From an uncultured Clostridia bacterium (lineage in GTDB: Bacteria; Bacillota; Clostridia; Oscillospirales; Acutalibacteraceae): a stretch of 9,314 nt of DNA. Shown here piece by piece: positions 1 to 8,100 of this stretch. The stretch is from contig CAMOCU010000020.1 in assembly GCA_946610835.1 (NCBI GenBank), positions 1 through 9,314 of the forward strand, written 5' to 3'. The notes beneath the pieces were generated by a model. The model saw only the letters and a list, made by a program, of their open reading frames with translations. It made no database searches and was not told the origin of the DNA. The position numbers and the translations under genes are program-made. Position 1 is the first letter of the stretch; the number at the start of each line of letters is the position of its first letter.

Positions 1-3000
1 GCCGTCCCATGCGTGCCGTTCGACAGCCTGACGCAATGCGGTGATCTGCTGCGCATACCGCTCCGCAGTCTGCGCATCCACAATCGGCTGCAGCCCTGCG
101 AGCACATCAATCATAAACATGCTCAGCCAGACGCTCTCTCCCGTGCCCGATTCGCCGATGCGATCCATGCCGTCGTTCCAGTCGCCGCCGCCCATCAGCA
201 CAAGACCGTGGCTCCCCTTTTGCAGCGCAAAATCCACCGCACGCATACAGTGCTGCAGCAGCGGTGCGCGCTCTGTACTTTGCGCGGGCGAAAAGTAACG
301 CTCCTTTTCGTTGTCTGACAACGGTTCCGCCTGCAAAAACGGCACCTGCACATCCAATACGCCGCGGTCGCCTGTCACGCGCACATACTCCGCTGCCAGC
401 CACGCAAGCCACAGCAGATCGTCCCGATAGCGCGTGCGCACACCGCGCAGATCCTGCGGCGCTCCGGACAGCCGATGCCACCAATGCAGCACATCACCCT
501 GCGTAAACTGAACAGCCGCGCAGCGCAGCAAATGGCGGCGCACTGTCTGCGGGTCTGTCCAAAGCAGCGCGGACGCATCCTGCAGTTGGTCACGGAATCC
601 CCACGCGCCGCCGCATTGATAAAAGCCTGTCCGTCCGGAAAAGCGGCAGGCGCGAATCTGCCACGGCAGCCAAGTGTTTACCAATGCGTCAATCGCCGGG
701 TCGGCCGAATGCAGATGCACGCGTCCCGTCTGCGGCAAAGGCAAGGACGGCACGCACGCCATGCGAATCGCCGCCTGCTGCCGCGCACCGAAGGACAGCG
801 TAAACTCCACGGTTTGGTCGTTCTTTGTCAGACACAGCTTTTTTTCAACGCCTGCCCACGGCCTGTCCGGAATCTGCGCGCCGTACAAGGCGAACTCCGC
901 GCGGTTTGTATACACAGCGTCCGCGCCGCCGGACACAGCCAGATACCCGTACGCCCGGATCGGGCTGTCCGGCGAATGAAACAGCACGCCGTTCTCCTGC
1001 CGCTGCAGCTGCGCAAAGTCCGGATCCGCCCCCAAAACCGGCTGCAGTCCGTAAATCAGGCGCACTTCCTGCGGCTCAGACGCGCGGATCACCACGCGGC
1101 AGACCTTTCGCAAAGCACGTCCGGGCGGCGGCACGAGCACACTGTACCGGATGTCGCCGAACGCACCTTCCCACCGAACGCCATCCGGAGAAAAAAACAC
1201 GGAGGCGCAGCGGATCATATCGGCCGTCCTTCCGTTTGCGCACAAAAACAGACGTTCCGCGTCGTGCCGCGCGCCGATCTCGCCCCGCCAGGGGGTCAGC
1301 TGCAGCTCGTGCGCGTTGATCGCCCATGTAAAGCCCAATGACTTGTCAGTCACCAATGTGCCGAAGGACGATCCGCACAACACCATAGACCATGGTAAAT
1401 AAGGCGTTTTGGCATCTTTGGGGATCTCAATTCCACCGTCTGTAAAGGTATACAGCTTTTCATCCTGCCGCATCGGCTGCACATCCGTAACCGGACGCAG
1501 CCGTTCCGGCGAAAGCGTTTCTTCCCTCTCTTGCAGCGTAAAAACAGACATTGCCGCCAAAAACGCTTCGTCCGCTTCGCTGAAACATGTCAGATCGACG
1601 GGAATGATCTGCGGCACGTTGTCCGTTCCGCACGCTTCGCGGATCTGGCCGCGGATGCCGCGCAGCAGCGGCGAATCGTATGCGCCGCCTTCCGTATAAC
1701 CGATCACAAGATCGCATCCGAACCCGGCGCGGTTGAGCCGGTGCACCGCGCGGATATAGGCAAACAGACCGGGAATGTCTTCCGCGCATGTCACGCGGCG
1801 GTACACGATCGGCTGTTCGCCGGAAATGCCGAACCGCCAGATATGCCGCTTCGCAAAAGCGTTCTGCCGCAGCGCCAGTCGTGATTGCGCATCCCGTGCG
1901 CCGAATACCACACCCGGCAGCATCTTTTCCGCAAGCACGGCTTCCATCCGGCCGTCCTGAAACAGTCCGCCTGCGCCTTTGTGCATGCCTTCTTTGCGAA
2001 TGTGCAGCAGCTGGTCGAGCGCTTCTCGCTCTGTCGACGCGGCCGTCAGCAGCAATTTCCACTCCCCCGCGCCGCGCGGCGAAAGATGCACCGGCACCTC
2101 CAGCCCCAGGCAGCAGTCGCCGGAACCGGGCAGGGACGTAAAATGCACATTCCCGGCCGCCAGCGAAGAAAGACCGTACCCGTCCCGCAGCGCGGACGCT
2201 TTGCTGCGCGTGCAGGTAAACGCCGTCTGCTGCAGGAACCCTGCCGCCATGCACACGCCTTTGCTGCCGTCGCGCTCCCTGCGGCGGAACAATACCGCTT
2301 CGTGCGCTTCATCCAGCCGATCTTCTATAAACAATTTGGAAAACGCCGGATGCGCGGCGAACGGCCGCTGCGCTGTCAACGTCGGTTCAGCATAAATCAG
2401 CACCGAACCGTCAAACGGCTGCCGTGAAGCGCTGCGCACGCTGATGGTGTATTCCAGCGCGGCAATGGTCGGATGCACACGCACGCGCACACGCAAAAGC
2501 AGATCATCCTGCCGCGCGGCATACCGTACGTCCGTACCGCCGAGTACGCAGCGAAAGGACGCCGTGCTGTCCGGCTTGACCATTCGTGCGAACGGCAGAA
2601 CCGTCTGCGCGCCCTGCAGCACAACCGCCGCGCCGGAAGGCGAAAGCAGATCGCGGCTGTGCCGGAAAAGACTTGCGCCCCTGTACGACGCCATGCACGC
2701 CCCCGAATCGGACAGACACACGGACAATTCCGCACCGCGCAGCACACGGCAATTCGGCTGCAAAAGGGACGGCTGGCGAATCTCGCGCTTTGCCTGCTCC
2801 AGCCGTTCGCGCGCAACAGGCGTATCGCGGCTGATCCGGTTTTTGAAAGCCCGCGCATGCACCGGAACGCCTTCCTCCAGCAAGCTGCGCGCCGCACGCA
2901 TCTGCCGGTCACGCATAAAGCGTTCGCGCAGCACGCCGTCGTGCAGCACATTCAGCACGCTCAGCAGACTCATGCCCACATGATGCGCCATATAACTGCG

Positions 3001-6000
3001 CACCACCGCATACGGTTTGCCGTCCGTGTGCTCGGGCGTACAGTCCAGCGCTTCGTAAAATCCCCATCGGCCGCTCATCTGCATGCGCTCAAGCCGCTTG
3101 AGATTGCGCATCGCCGTGCGCGGCTCCATCTGCATCATCAAAAACGACGCGTAAGGCGCGATCACCGTCTCGCGGTCGAGATCCTGCCGAAGGCCAAGCG
3201 CCTGCACGCCGTGCGCTTTGTATTGATAATTCAAGTCGCGATCAAACGCGTAAAACCCGCTTTCGGAAATGCCGAACGGCAGGCCGCGCCGCACGCGCTT
3301 TCTTTGGCAGCGGATGCAGAATTTCAACGCCTCGTAACTCAGCGTTCCGCGCTCTGCCGGCAAAAACAGATAGGGCATAAAATACTCAAACGTCGTCCCT
3401 GTCCACGACAGCAGTCCGCCGTGCCGGCCCACGCGGCACATCGTGCGCGAGAGCGCCGCCCAGTGTTTTTTGGGGATCGCTCTGCAGGCGATCGCGTAAT
3501 ACCCCGTCATGCGCGCCTCGCTCATCAGCATGTCATAATAGGACGCGGACGCTTTGCCGCTGTGCGGATCCATGCCGATGTGGAACAAGCGCCGCCGGCT
3601 GTCATACAGCGCGGTCAGATCCGCCCGATCCAGCAGCGTCTGTATGCGCCGCGACACATCCGCAAGCGCTGCGTGCTGCACTTCGTACTCCGCAATACCC
3701 TGCTGCAGCGTCTTTAAACAACATAAAAAATTGCCGCAGTCCACGGTGGACACATACCGCGGTTCGAGCGGGCGCAGGGTGCGTGTGTCGTACCAATTCA
3801 AAAGATTGCCGCCGTATGTCTGCAGCTGTTCGATCGAACCGAGAGTACGCTCCAGACGTGCGCACAGTTCCTGCGTGTCAATATATCCCAGATCCCGCGC
3901 TGCCAGAACGCAGAGCAGCCCCAGCCCGATGTTCGTCGGCGATGTGCGGCGCGCAACGCGCCAGACCGGCGTTTCCTGCACGTTGTCGGGCGGCAGATAA
4001 TTGTTGCTGAAATCGCAGTTTTCCGCGAAATAATCCCACATGGCCGCCCCCCAGGAACGCAGCTGTTCGCGCTGCGCGTCCGACAGCGCCGCCTCGGGCG
4101 GATGCGTGCTGCGCTTTGCCGTCAGCAAAAACGGAATGTTCAGGAAAAACAGAATCGCCAGCAGCTTCAGCTCCGCCTTGCCGGACACAAACAGCGTCCC
4201 TGCGAACGCCGCCGTGTACAAACACTGCGTCCACAGCCGCCGGCGCGAGGAAGCGGATTCCGACTGCGCAAAGGTCGTCCATTCCAAAAGCCGCCGATGG
4301 CTGACCGCACTGCGGTACACCGCGCGGCAGACCGCGGACGCACTGCAGATCGCCTGCAGCGGCAGCATCACGACCTGCAGCACGCCGCGCAGCATCTGGG
4401 CGAGCGCAGGCGGCACAGCGTCGGCGTAAAACATCCGTGTGAGCGCACTCATGCCTTCCGTCAGAATCGTATGCACCGCGCCGATCAGCTCCGCACCGGC
4501 CACAGACGCCAGACACACCGCAAACACCGGCAGCGCCGTTCTGTGCGGCAAAAACACGCACAGCACCAGCCCCAGAAAGTTTACCGCCGGCGTCACGTCG
4601 CGGCGCATGTTGTCCAGCAGCTTGAACCGGGACAGCAGCGAGAGCGGGCTGCAGGAAAACAGGAAGCGCATATTTTGCCAGTCGCCGCGGATCCATCGCT
4701 CCATGCGGTCAAAATAACTCTGTTGCGTGCGCGGGAAGCCGTCCGCGACCTGCACGTCCGACAAAAAACCGCAGCGCAGATACCCGCCCTCCACGCTGTC
4801 GTGGCTGAGCACGCATCCCTGCGGCAGCGCGTGATCGAGCGTTTCGTAAAACGCGCGCACATGGATCAAGCCCTTCCCGGCAAAAATACTTTCGCCGAAA
4901 AGATCCTGATACCGCTCGCTCACCACATTGTCGTACGCGGACAGACCGCTGTCCGGGCTGAAAATGCGTTGGAAACGTGTTTCGCCGTCGCGCACACGCG
5001 TGCGTACCAATGGCGACAGCACACCGTATCCGGCGCGCACTCTGCCGCCGTGCACAACGGGTTGGTGCAGCGGATGCGCCGCCACGCGCAGCATCTCCAT
5101 CGCCGCATCCATGGGCAGCTGCGTATCGCTGTCCAGCGCAAGCAAATACTGCGTCTGGCGCACGCCGTCCAAATCGCCGGACAAGTGCTCGAACGCATTC
5201 TCTCCCGTGCAGATCAGCCGCACGAGTTGTGTGATCGCGCCGCGCTTGCGCTCCCATCCGGTATAGCATCCCTCCGTGGGTGCGTAAACGCGCGCGCGCA
5301 CAGCCAGCAGGAATCCGCCGCCGTATTCCGCATTCAGCTGCGCGATCAGCCGCGCCATGGCAGCCACGTCGCCCTTGTCCTCCGGGCGCACCGGCGTACC
5401 TGCTGTCTTCAGATCCGCCAGCAGGCATACCTTTATATTTTCTTGCCCGTTGGAAAGATACAGCTGCGTCAAATGCTCGCGCCAGCGCGCCGCCTGTTCC
5501 GCCGGCGGCAGGATTGCGGAAACGGTCAGCAGCGTCCGCTCGTTTTCCCCCGCCTTGCCCAGATCCATCCGCGGCAGACGCATACTGTCCACACCGCGCA
5601 CCGACAGCCGCTCGAGCAGGGGCGAAAACAACCCCCACAGCGGCAAAAACAGCAGCGGTGCAACCCACACGCGGCGCAGCCATACCGCACCCGCAACCGC
5701 AGCCGCCAACGGCAAAACCGCCTGCAGCGTCAAAAACACAGCGCCGCGCAGGCGCTTCGGCGCGGGCAGAATCGTATACCCGATGTGCCGCGCGTGCGCG
5801 TGTGAACCGCGCTGCGCCTGTTCGAGCGCACGGCGCGCAAGTGCGTCAGGGTCTGTTTTTGTCCGTCTGCCGCGTGCAAAAAGCAGCCGGCGGTACAGTG
5901 CGCGGGATTCTTCGTCCATGCCGCTGTAGGCTCCGGACGGATCTTCGCGCAGGATTTTTTCCATGGGGCTGAGCGACTCCTGCAGGGAAGACAGGCGCAG

Positions 6001-6435
6001 GTCGGCGAACGCGCGCAGACGTTCCACCGCAAGGCGCAGCGCATCCGCGTTGTCCGTGCCCGCCGCGGCGAGCTGCAGCAGTCCCATGCGCAGCATAAAC
6101 GGCAGCGCCTGCACCTCGGCGCTGCACAGGTTTTCCGCACGCAGCGCCGCATACAGCCGCTCCTGCGTCCACGGTTCGGGATCGCTGCACAGCGAAGCGC
6201 ACAGCTTTTCAAGCCGGGAACGCCGGTTGGCGCCCCGCGGAAGCGGCGGAACCTCCCGCGCCGAACGGCACAGATCTTCTGAAAGCGTGCGGAACAGATA
6301 GGCGTTGTCCCGCAGCCATTCCTGCGCCGCGGTACGCTCCGGCAGACGCCGGATCTTTTTCTCTGCACGGCGGATTTTCCGCGCGTCGGCACGGATGCGC
6401 TGCACGGCAGCGCGGGCGTTTATCGTTTGTCCCAC
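1..6435 (-). CDS. ndvB: cyclic beta-1,2-glucan synthase (GT84 + glycoamylase-like + GH94), 3' end outside window
   Basis: The minus-strand frame is open without a stop from 6435 to base 1 (2145 codons). It matches the NdvB/ChvB/Cgs architecture, in which UDP-glucose is polymerised at the inner membrane face into beta-1,2-glucan, which is then cyclised and trimmed. Two membrane segments lie at about residues 232-274. The GT84 glycosyltransferase follows (about 299-600), with LDSDTQLP (D435, D437), SHDSVEGG (D546, E549) and RWIRGDWQ (580-587). More hydrophobic segments lie at about 615-775. A glycoamylase-like cyclisation module (about 800-1200) has RTSPTNIG, GISESGFYAFD (E1058), GFYEALD (E1128) and RSYMAHHVGMSLL. 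GH94 phosphorylase-like sandwich domains follow, with FGISGEQPIV (about 1540) and FTDGGIEIPK (about 1667), then the catalytic barrel with GFRDQLQD (1946-1953), DDLLWL and GGGDWNDGMD (D2088 is the likely general acid). Proteobacterial homologues have about 2800 residues, so several hundred may be missing. The GTG start is chosen because GGAAAGGA lies 9 nt upstream and the gene overlaps the preceding ORF. No in-frame ATG occurs until about residue 105. The family call is very sure and the exact start moderately so. Confidence 0.95.
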   Translation of the reverse strand, partial: MGQTINARAAVQRIRADARKIRRAEKKIRRLPERTAAQEWLRDNAYLFRTLSEDLCRSAREVPPLPRGANRRSRLEKLCASLCSDPEPWTQERLYAALRAENLCSAEVQALPFMLRMGLLQLAAAGTDNADALRLAVERLRAFADLRLSSLQESLSPMEKILREDPSGAYSGMDEESRALYRRLLFARGRRTKTDPDALARRALEQAQRGSHAHARHIGYTILPAPKRLRGAVFLTLQAVLPLAAAVAGAVWLRRVWVAPLLFLPLWGLFSPLLERLSVRGVDSMRLPRMDLGKAGENERTLLTVSAILPPAEQAARWREHLTQLYLSNGQENIKVCLLADLKTAGTPVRPEDKGDVAAMARLIAQLNAEYGGGFLLAVRARVYAPTEGCYTGWERKRGAITQLVRLICTGENAFEHLSGDLDGVRQTQYLLALDSDTQLPMDAAMEMLRVAAHPLHQPVVHGGRVRAGYGVLSPLVRTRVRDGETRFQRIFSPDSGLSAYDNVVSERYQDLFGESIFAGKGLIHVRAFYETLDHALPQGCVLSHDSVEGGYLRCGFLSDVQVADGFPRTQQSYFDRMERWIRGDWQNMRFLFSCSPLSLLSRFKLLDNMRRDVTPAVNFLGLVLCVFLPHRTALPVFAVCLASVAGAELIGAVHTILTEGMSALTRMFYADAVPPALAQMLRGVLQVVMLPLQAICSASAVCRAVYRSAVSHRRLLEWTTFAQSESASSRRRLWTQCLYTAAFAGTLFVSGKAELKLLAILFFLNIPFLLTAKRSTHPPEAALSDAQREQLRSWGAAMWDYFAENCDFSNNYLPPDNVQETPVWRVARRTSPTNIGLGLLCVLAARDLGYIDTQELCARLERTLGSIEQLQTYGGNLLNWYDTRTLRPLEPRYVSTVDCGNFLCCLKTLQQGIAEYEVQHAALADVSRRIQTLLDRADLTALYDSRRRLFHIGMDPHSGKASASYYDMLMSEARMTGYYAIACRAIPKKHWAALSRTMCRVGRHGGLLSWTGTTFEYFMPYLFLPAERGTLSYEALKFCIRCQRKRVRRGLPFGISESGFYAFDRDLNYQYKAHGVQALGLRQDLDRETVIAPYASFLMMQMEPRTAMRNLKRLERMQMSGRWGFYEALDCTPEHTDGKPYAVVRSYMAHHVGMSLLSVLNVLHDGVLRERFMRDRQMRAARSLLEEGVPVHARAFKNRISRDTPVARERLEQAKREIRQPSLLQPNCRVLRGAELSVCLSDSGACMASYRGASLFRHSRDLLSPSGAAVVLQGAQTVLPFARMVKPDSTASFRCVLGGTDVRYAARQDDLLLRVRVRVHPTIAALEYTISVRSASRQPFDGSVLIYAEPTLTAQRPFAAHPAFSKLFIEDRLDEAHEAVLFRRRERDGSKGVCMAAGFLQQTAFTCTRSKASALRDGYGLSSLAAGNVHFTSLPGSGDCCLGLEVPVHLSPRGAGEWKLLLTAASTEREALDQLLHIRKEGMHKGAGGLFQDGRMEAVLAEKMLPGVVFGARDAQSRLALRQNAFAKRHIWRFGISGEQPIVYRRVTCAEDIPGLFAYIRAVHRLNRAGFGCDLVIGYTEGGAYDSPLLRGIRGQIREACGTDNVPQIIPVDLTCFSEADEAFLAAMSVFTLQEREETLSPERLRPVTDVQPMRQDEKLYTFTDGGIEIPKDAKTPYLPWSMVLCGSSFGTLVTDKSLGFTWAINAHELQLTPWRGEIGARHDAERLFLCANGRTADMIRCASVFFSPDGVRWEGAFGDIRYSVLVPPPGRALRKVCRVVIRASEPQEVRLIYGLQPVLGADPDFAQLQRQENGVLFHSPDSPIRAYGYLAVSGGADAVYTNRAEFALYGAQIPDRPWAGVEKKLCLTKNDQTVEFTLSFGARQQAAIRMACVPSLPLPQTGRVHLHSADPAIDALVNTWLPWQIRACRFSGRTGFYQCGGAWGFRDQLQDASALLWTDPQTVRRHLLRCAAVQFTQGDVLHWWHRLSGAPQDLRGVRTRYRDDLLWLAWLAAEYVRVTGDRGVLDVQVPFLQAEPLSDNEKERYFSPAQSTERAPLLQHCMRAVDFALQKGSHGLVLMGGGDWNDGMDRIGESGTGESVWLSMFMIDVLAGLQPIVDAQTAERYAQQITALRQAVERHAWDG

Positions 6436-6572
6436 AGTTTTCTGTCCTTTCCGAATGATGCCGCAATCCGAACGGCGCGCAGAAGCGCTGCCGCTGTCCA
6501 GACAACACGCAGCAGACGGGTCGTCCGCTCGACCCGCCGCAGCAAACGCAGCGTATGCAGATATGCGCTCAT
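6420..6572 (-). CDS. small basic protein of 50 residues, unknown function
   Basis: I do not recognise this protein. It begins MSAYLHTLRLLRR and ends GKDRKLWDKR, with ten Arg, three Lys and only three acidic residues. A central weakly hydrophobic stretch (LLRVVWTAAALLRAVRI, about residues 20-36) could form an amphipathic, membrane-associated helix. The case for translation is good. A GGGAGGG ribosome site lies 5 nt before the ATG, the ATG overlaps the spoVAD stop as ATGA, and the last 16 nt overlap the glucan synthase start. It occupies the place where clostridial spoVAE usually stands but shows none of SpoVAE's glycine-rich membrane motifs and is less than half its length. One alternative is that it is a leader ORF that delivers ribosomes to the glucan synthase. 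Another is that it is the split N-terminus of the synthase, since some clostridial homologues have a membrane or basic extension before the conserved region. The existence of the ORF is fairly sure and its role is unknown. Confidence 0.6.
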   Translation of the reverse strand: MSAYLHTLRLLRRVERTTRLLRVVWTAAALLRAVRIAASFGKDRKLWDKR

Positions 6573-7594
6573 ACCGTCCCTCCCTGCGCTGTCAGCAGAA
6601 CCGCGTGCGTCACGCTGGGGATGCTTTCACCCTGCAGCGGGGAAACGCCGGAGAGCAGCGCGCCTGTTCCGGCAAACAGCACGCGGCGCAGACTGCCCTC
6701 GCGCATACGTCGCAGGATGTGCGCGCAAAGCACGGCCGCGCTGCAGCCGCACCCGGATGCGCCCGCGTGCACGTCCTGCGTATCGTCATACAGCAGGCAT
6801 CCGCAGTCCTGATGCACCGCGCGGATCTCCGTGTCCCGCTCCCGGCGCAGCAGATTTTGCAGCAAATCCGATCCCACAGCGCCGAGATCCCCTGTCAGGA
6901 TCAGATCCATCTGCGCCGGTTTCAGCCGCAGATCCTCCAAAAAATCCGCGATTGTCCGGCAGGCGGAGGGCGCCATCGCCGCCCCCATGTTGGCGCTGTC
7001 CTTGACGCCGTAATCGGTCACCGTGCCGAAATGCACCGCCTCGATGCGCGGCCCGTCGCCTTTTCGCGCCACAACGGCCGCACCTGCCGCGGTTGCCGTC
7101 CACTGCGCTGTCGGTGCGCGCTGGCCGCCGTATTCCAGCGGCATGCGGAACTGCTTTTCCGCCGCGCAGAAATGGGAGGACGTCGACGCAATCGCACGCT
7201 CTGCCGCGCCGCAGGCTGTCAGGATCGCCGCCATGCCGAGCGTGAGCGCCATGGTGGAGCACGCGCCGAACATTCCGGCAAACGGAATCTGCATTTGCCG
7301 CAGCGCGAAGGACGAGCTCATGCACTGGTTCAGAAGATCGCCCGCAAGCGCAACATCCACATCCGTTTCCCGCAGCCCCGCGCGTTCGAGCGCCAGCTGC
7401 ACCGCCTTTTGATGCATGGCCGACTCCGCCGCTTCCCACGTTTTTGTCCCGGCAAACGCATCTTCAAACACAAAATGCAGCCATTTGCCCAAAGGCCCCT
7501 GCCGCTCTTTTTGGGACCCGACGGCCGCTTCGGCCAACAAAACAGGCGGCTCGCGCAGGCGTATCGTGCGTCCGGTGCGTTCGATTGTACTCAT
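6569..7594 (-). CDS. spoVAD: stage V sporulation protein AD (SpoVAD), DPA-binding component of the SpoVA system
   Basis: This 341-residue protein has the thiolase-like SpoVAD fold. SpoVAD is known to bind dipicolinic acid and to be needed for its uptake into the forespore as part of the SpoVA complex at the spore inner membrane. Family motifs run along the whole length: FEDAFAGTKTWEAAES near residue 43, AGDLLNQC, FGACSTMALTLGMAA, TSSHFCAAEKQFR, TDYGVKDSANMGAAMAP, LILTGDLGAVGSDLL, DVHAGASGCGCSA, and near the end LFAGTGALLS and QGESIPSVTHAV. The length is normal for the family. The start is MSTIERTG at 7594, because GGGAGG lies 6 nt upstream and the ATG overlaps the spoVAC stop (ATGA). An in-frame ATG 18 nt further up lies inside spoVAC and lacks such a site. 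The stop overlaps the next ORF's start in the same way. Codon use resembles its neighbours, and nothing looks broken. Confidence 0.97.
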   Translation of the reverse strand: MSTIERTGRTIRLREPPVLLAEAAVGSQKERQGPLGKWLHFVFEDAFAGTKTWEAAESAMHQKAVQLALERAGLRETDVDVALAGDLLNQCMSSSFALRQMQIPFAGMFGACSTMALTLGMAAILTACGAAERAIASTSSHFCAAEKQFRMPLEYGGQRAPTAQWTATAAGAAVVARKGDGPRIEAVHFGTVTDYGVKDSANMGAAMAPSACRTIADFLEDLRLKPAQMDLILTGDLGAVGSDLLQNLLRRERDTEIRAVHQDCGCLLYDDTQDVHAGASGCGCSAAVLCAHILRRMREGSLRRVLFAGTGALLSGVSPLQGESIPSVTHAVLLTAQGGTV

Positions 7595-8049
7595 GCGCCG
7601 CCTCCCATCCAATACACGAACAAACGGTACAGCGCGCCGTACACGGCCGCCATACTCAAACCGTACACCAGCACAGGCCCGGCGATGCGGAACATCTGCG
7701 CCCCGGTGCCGAGAATTCTGCCCTCGGTGCTGAACTCCATGGCAGGCGAAACGATCGAATTGGCAAAGCCCGTGATCGGTACAAAAGTCCCCGCGCCCGC
7801 ATGTTTGGCAATTTTGTCAAATACGCCGAAGGCGGTCAGCACCGCCGTTAAAAAAATCAGCGTCAGCGTCACGGCCAGATCCGCCTGCTTTTTTTCCGCA
7901 AGCCATGTGCCGTACAGCACAGACAGCCCCTGCGCGAAGGCGCAGATCGCGCCGCCTGCGGCGAAGGCTTTCAGGCACGAAAGCAGCACAGGCGAGTCCG
8001 GCGAGGCGGATTTGACCATGCCGGCATATTCCTTTTGCGACAAGCGCAT
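7591..8049 (-). CDS. spoVAC: stage V sporulation protein AC (SpoVAC), membrane component of the SpoVA DPA channel
   Basis: This 152-residue integral membrane protein has the SpoVAC signature. The soluble start (RLSQKEYAGMVKSASP) leads into hydrophobic segments at about residues 21-47 (LLSCLKAFAAGGAICAFAQG) and 58-80 (LAVTLTLIFLTAVLTAFGVF). Next come the conserved FVPITGFANSIVSPAMEF loop (about 90-106) and a long hydrophobic C-terminal stretch (AQMFRIAGPVLVYGLSMAAVYGAL, about 118-143). SpoVAC is reported to act as a mechanosensitive channel for DPA movement across the spore inner membrane. The ATG at 8049 has AAGGAGG 7 nt upstream, which is close to ideal. It is the first gene of the minus-strand operon. 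The Bacillus genes spoVAA and spoVAB are not upstream, which fits the reduced clostridial set. A forespore-type promoter match lies immediately upstream. Confidence 0.97.
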   Translation of the reverse strand: MRLSQKEYAGMVKSASPDSPVLLSCLKAFAAGGAICAFAQGLSVLYGTWLAEKKQADLAVTLTLIFLTAVLTAFGVFDKIAKHAGAGTFVPITGFANSIVSPAMEFSTEGRILGTGAQMFRIAGPVLVYGLSMAAVYGALYRLFVYWMGGGA

Positions 8050-8056
8050 CCGAATC

Positions 8057-8063
8057 CCTCCTT
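8057..8063 (-). promoter_or_regulatory. ribosome binding site of spoVAC
   Basis: A full AAGGAGG on the minus strand lies 7 nt before the spoVAC ATG. It fixes the start of the first gene in the operon and shows that this gene is strongly translated. Confidence 0.85.
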
Positions 8064-8070
8064 TTTTCCG

Positions 8071-8100
8071 TAGCTTTCCCGTGCGGCGGCACTTTTATGC
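8071..8100 (-). promoter_or_regulatory. forespore-type promoter (sigma-F/sigma-G-like) for the spoVAC operon
   Basis: On the minus strand, GCATA (8100-8096) is followed after 15 bp by GGGAAAGCTA (8080-8071). The Bacillus subtilis sigma-F consensus is GYATA, about 15 bp, then GGNRANAHTR. The -35 here matches fully and the -10 at nine of ten positions. Read as sigma-G (GHATR, about 18 bp, CATNHTA), the -35 matches and the -10 (AAAGCTA) fits five of seven positions. spoVA operons are sigma-G dependent in Bacillus, so a forespore promoter is expected here. The predicted transcript start is only about 14-17 nt before the spoVAC ATG, which leaves a very short leader with the ribosome site near its 5' end. 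This is a motif match read by eye, without scoring. Confidence 0.6.

Noticed and set aside
2473..3717. Plus-strand open frame of 414 codons
   Set aside because: It is antisense to the glycoamylase-like module and is a shadow of that coding frame.
4102..5805. Plus-strand open frame of 567 codons
   Set aside because: It is antisense to the GT84 region, whose frame carries clear conserved motifs. The Arg/Gln/His-rich translation has no recognisable domain and is what GC-rich codon bias yields on the opposite strand.
1..6435. Glucan synthase as a pseudogene
   Set aside because: The frame was followed codon by codon from 6435 to 1 with no stop or shift, and conserved motifs appear in the expected order throughout.
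6420..6572. The small ORF as a degraded spoVAE
   Set aside because: Its arginine-rich composition shares no motif with SpoVAE, which is a glycine-rich membrane protein of about 115 residues.
7595..7612. Alternative upstream spoVAD start (MDGRRR)
   Set aside because: It has no ribosome site at a proper distance. The ATG at 7594 has GGGAGG 6 nt upstream and the ATGA overlap with spoVAC.
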